Shown here: one piece after another, positions 61,880-64,000 of the stretch | Layout of the letters: each line of letters begins with the position of its first letter | How positions within the stretch are numbered: position 1 is the stretch's first letter | From: Iocasia fonsfrigidae | Lineage (GTDB): Bacteria > Bacillota > Halanaerobiia > Halanaerobiales > DTU029 | Assembly: GCF_017751145.1 (NCBI RefSeq) | Contig: NZ_CP046640.1 | Location: 2,336,137 to 2,400,136, forward strand | Reading direction: 5' to 3' | Length of the DNA: 64,000 bases | Translations under genes and position numbers: made by a program | The notes under the pieces: generated by a model | What the model was told of the DNA's origin: nothing | What the model saw: only the letters and a program-made list of their open reading frames with translations | Database searches by the model: none

Positions 61880-62179
61880 TCATGCAATTTGTTCTAAAAG
61901 TGTTCCTTCTTTAATATGTATATTAGACCTATCAATTACTGTAATAACCACTACTTTATACAATCTAACCTCTATTATCACCGCAATATCATGCCCCTTA
62001 TCAATTATAGCTATCTCTTCACCACTATTATTATAAAACATAATCTTATAATCAAGTCCTTTAATTACCTCTCCTACCACAGCCGGATTAATATCCCTCT
62101 CCTTCATCCTTCTTAAAGCATGTGTAGTAGTTTCAATCCTGAAACCATAATCAATAATACTAAACTCAGCCAATAACAT
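61880..62179 (-). CDS. Small protein of DUF4258 type, 99 residues
   Basis: The protein has ETTTHALRRMKERDINPAVV, where the His and Arg/Lys spacing with VxE-type following helix matches DUF4258, a family with a toxin-like RelE fold, and a beta-strand end AVIIEVRLYKVVVITVIDRS. The longer frame to 62257 is not favoured: the ATG at 62179 follows GGGGGG by six bases. No antitoxin partner is adjacent. The gene stands alone between the terminator at 62278 and mltG. The family call is moderate, function unclear. Confidence 0.6.
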   Translation of the reverse strand: MLLAEFSIIDYGFRIETTTHALRRMKERDINPAVVGEVIKGLDYKIMFYNNSGEEIAIIDKGHDIAVIIEVRLYKVVVITVIDRSNIHIKEGTLLEQIA

Positions 62180-62277
62180 AATTAGCCCCCCTCTAGTTTC
62201 TCTTAATAACATTATTTCCAGATAAGAAAAACTTATACTGTCAAAAATTGAGAGCAATTAACTATGCTATTGAGGAA

Positions 62278-62302
62278 CAAAAAAGAGCCCCTTAAGGACT
62301 CC
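62278..62302 (-). terminator. Terminator downstream of the ruvX-DUF1292 unit
   Basis: On the minus strand GAGTCC pairs with GGGCTC around TTAAG, with one T-G pair, followed by eight T. It lies 27 bases after the DUF1292 stop. Confidence 0.85.
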
Positions 62303-62328
62303 AATTATTAGTCTATTATGTAATTTTA

Positions 62329-62598
62329 CTATAACTCTAAATAAGCCTGTCTCACTTTAGCAAATTCTTCATCATTATCAATATGTGCTAAAACCTCTTC
62401 ACCTTCGTTACCAATCAATTTCATAACAAAGGCTTCCTGTTCTTCATCATCCGCATTTTCAGCCGGGACCATAATAAAATAGCGCTGACTGTCAAGATTT
62501 AACTCCTCTTCTATCACATATTTTTCTTCATTTTCTCCATCATTTATAATTAATTGTCCTTCTTTTTCATTGATCCAAAAAGTCCCTTCTTTATTCAT
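62329..62598 (-). CDS. DUF1292 protein (YrzB-like)
   Basis: 89 residues and very acidic, with LDSQRYFIMVPAENADDEEQ and AFVMKLIGNEGEEVLAHIDN, the DUF1292 core. The family accompanies ruvX in Firmicutes (Bacillus yrzB) and has no known activity. The start overlaps the ruvX stop as ATGA. Acid-rich composition agrees with other proteins of this genome (halophilic signature). Confidence 0.9.
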   Translation of the reverse strand: MNKEGTFWINEKEGQLIINDGENEEKYVIEEELNLDSQRYFIMVPAENADDEEQEAFVMKLIGNEGEEVLAHIDNDEEFAKVRQAYLEL

Positions 62599-63041
62599 AT
62601 ACTCTTCCCCCTCTTTTCCTTGTTTTTTTTCCTATTCTTCAAGTCAAGATAACCCTGTAATATCAGGGCTGCTGCCACAGCATCAATTACATCCTTACGC
62701 TTACTCCGGCTTAAGTCTGCCTCCAGAAGTACTCTTTCTGCTGCTACAGTAGTCAGCCTTTCATCCCATAAGTTGACTGGAATATCTACCCTTTTCCGTA
62801 GAAAATTTACAAATTGATTTGTCTTTTCTACCCTTGGACCCAGGGTTCCATTCATATTTATAGGAAAGCCTACCACAATCTCTGTTATTTGATACTCCTC
62901 AAGATAGTCCTGTAATTTAATAAAGTCTTCTGTAAGATTTTTGCGCCGAATAACCCCTTTACTCTGGGCTGTCAGACCCAGGACATCACTAATTGCCACA
63001 CCTATTGTTTTATCACCATAATCAAGACCCATTATCCGCAA
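62595..63041 (-). CDS. ruvX: Holliday junction resolvase RuvX (YqgF)
   Basis: 148 residues of the RNase H fold. MRIMGLDYGDKTIGVAISDV has the catalytic Asp, TEIVVGFPINMNGTLGPRV the conserved strand, VNLWDERLTTVAAERVLLEA the DER motif, and KRKDVIDAVAAALILQGYL the last catalytic Asp. It acts in 16S rRNA maturation (YqgF) and has resolvase similarity. The start is TTG at 63041 after GGGGG at nine bases, because the family begins MRIxGLD; ATG at 63032 would remove this. Downstream of the baseplate-J-like gene. Confidence 0.95.
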   Translation of the reverse strand: MRIMGLDYGDKTIGVAISDVLGLTAQSKGVIRRKNLTEDFIKLQDYLEEYQITEIVVGFPINMNGTLGPRVEKTNQFVNFLRKRVDIPVNLWDERLTTVAAERVLLEADLSRSKRKDVIDAVAAALILQGYLDLKNRKKNKEKRGKSI

Positions 63042-63068
63042 TTACTATAACCCCCAAAATTCTTATAA

Positions 63069-64000
63069 CTATTGCAAACCAAAAACCGCCAGACTATCAG
63101 GCTCCATAACCACAACTTTAATAGCAAAACCAAGCCTTGGTAATTTACTCTGCTCTGTCTTAATATTGAAATCATTTATATTAGAATATCCTTTTAAGAA
63201 ATCCCTGGCAGCGGCAATATCCATACCAAGTAAACTATCAGCTAAATCATCTGTATCAATAGCAGGTATAACAGGTGCCAGTAACCCCATTGTTATATTA
63301 TACATTCCCTGACCAGCATCTTCAAGTTTAAGTTCAGTAATATTAACACCTGAACTCATTAACTGCATATTATTATCTAGTTTATCCTGGATTATTCTGG
63401 TGGCCAGCCTATCTAATTCATTATTCCTTATTAAATACCCACTAGCGGTTAAACTCGCTGTTGCCTTAAGTGTGTCAGCCTCATCACCTACCTGATGATT
63501 AAAATTAATCTCAGGTTTAGAATAGCTCAAGCCCTCTTCAATGATGTAATAATTCCCTCCCAATTTTTTATACATCCTGGTAACCAGTTTTGATTCTAAT
63601 TCTTCTTTAATACTTGACTTTAAACTAGCTAGATCATTTTCAGTAACAAAGGGTATCCTTTTATCCCTACCACCACTTGTCGGTTCAGGGTTAATAACAT
63701 GGATGTCTTCTAATTTATGGACAAAGGTATTAATTCTCCCAATACCAACATTAGCAGTACTACCTTTTTCTAAGGCCTCAATTCTAACCTCACCCATACC
63801 AGCCTTCATACCTACAGCTACATCCATTAAATAATCCACTGTTAGCTTTGGTACGACAAGCTCCTCTAAAGTCTGATATTTTTTTCCGTCAGAGGTACTT
63901 AGCCAAGTAGCAGCCGGTATTCTTACATCCTCAGACCGCTCATTAATAATTTTAACTATACCTGATGATTTTGTCTCCCCAAGAAGTCTAATTCCAGTAG
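63069..64000 (-). CDS. Baseplate J/gp47-like protein, 5' end outside window
   Basis: The frame stays open from the TAA at 63069 to the window end (310 codons), so this is the C-terminal part of a larger gene; a GTG at 63839 is not the true start. The sequence has TWLSTSDGKKYQTLEELVVP, EALEKGSTANVGIGRINTFV, INPEPTSGGRDKRIPFVTEN, which follow the baseplate J pattern (threshold strand, Asn-Pro, then a double Gly and acidic pair). Baseplate J proteins belong to phage tails and contractile injection systems, but copies encoded near alaS and ruvX occur as chromosomal genes in anaerobes. Phage or secretion function here is unproven; family call moderately sure. Confidence 0.65.
   Translation of the reverse strand, partial: TGIRLLGETKSSGIVKIINERSEDVRIPAATWLSTSDGKKYQTLEELVVPKLTVDYLMDVAVGMKAGMGEVRIEALEKGSTANVGIGRINTFVHKLEDIHVINPEPTSGGRDKRIPFVTENDLASLKSSIKEELESKLVTRMYKKLGGNYYIIEEGLSYSKPEINFNHQVGDEADTLKATASLTASGYLIRNNELDRLATRIIQDKLDNNMQLMSSGVNITELKLEDAGQGMYNITMGLLAPVIPAIDTDDLADSLLGMDIAAARDFLKGYSNINDFNIKTEQSKLPRLGFAIKVVVMEPDSLAVFGLQ

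Overview
The window is a chromosomal segment of an AT-rich, low-GC, spore-forming but apparently diderm Firmicute. The best fit is the Halanaerobiales (Halothermothrix/Halocella/Orenia-like anaerobes). Evidence for sporulation: spo0A, spoIVB, the complete spoIIIAA-AH operon, sigK and a SleB-type hydrolase. Evidence for an outer membrane: a PilQ-type secretin in a full type IV pilus cluster, plus remnants of an outer-membrane beta-barrel gene. Evidence for anaerobic metabolism: NfnAB, indolepyruvate:ferredoxin oxidoreductase and ferredoxin. The genus assignment is inference; the sequence cannot settle it.

Nearly all genes lie on the minus strand. The plus strand carries only tRNA-Leu, a 76-aa coiled-coil protein, a 57-aa membrane protein without a canonical start codon, and one AbrB-like regulator.

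Layout: 1-2.6 kb, an envelope/division cluster (SteA, SteB, a GT2 and a partial MraY-like transferase). 2.6-17.4 kb, the conserved Firmicute block spo0A-spoIVB-recN-argR-nadK-tlyA-dxs-oapA-[OLE RNA]-ispA-xseB-xseA-folD-nfnBA (listed in window order; transcription runs the other way). 17.5-26 kb, an accessory stretch with tRNA-Leu, decayed duplicated beta-barrel gene fragments, DUF2512 and cupin genes, an ACT/IorBA/PaaK aryl-acid module, AbrB and a ferredoxin. 26-35 kb, nusB, the Asp23/AmaP/DUF2273 envelope-stress trio, accC-accB, a 203-bp palindromic MITE-like element, and spoIIIAH to AA. 35-40.5 kb, efp, papA and the aroC-K-B-Q operon. 40.6-53.1 kb, a 14-gene type IV pilus operon (pilB first, pilQ last). 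53.3-56.2 kb, Fur, Crp, EamA and AroE. 56.4-64 kb, AbrB, SleB, YqeG, sigK, DUF4911, peptidase U32, O-methyltransferase, MltG, DUF1292, RuvX and a partial baseplate-J-like gene.

The most notable item is an OLE (ornate large extremophilic) RNA of about 580 nt between ispA and the gene for its membrane partner OapA, on the minus strand, with a good sigma-A promoter beginning exactly at the ispA stop codon. OLE RNA is a described class, but its biochemical role is still largely unresolved. Less described items are the ATA-start small membrane protein, the nested-palindrome element that supplies the spoIIIAH stop codon, the 22-bp-period direct repeat upstream of the pilus operon, and the stable hairpin without a U-tract behind the major pilin gene.
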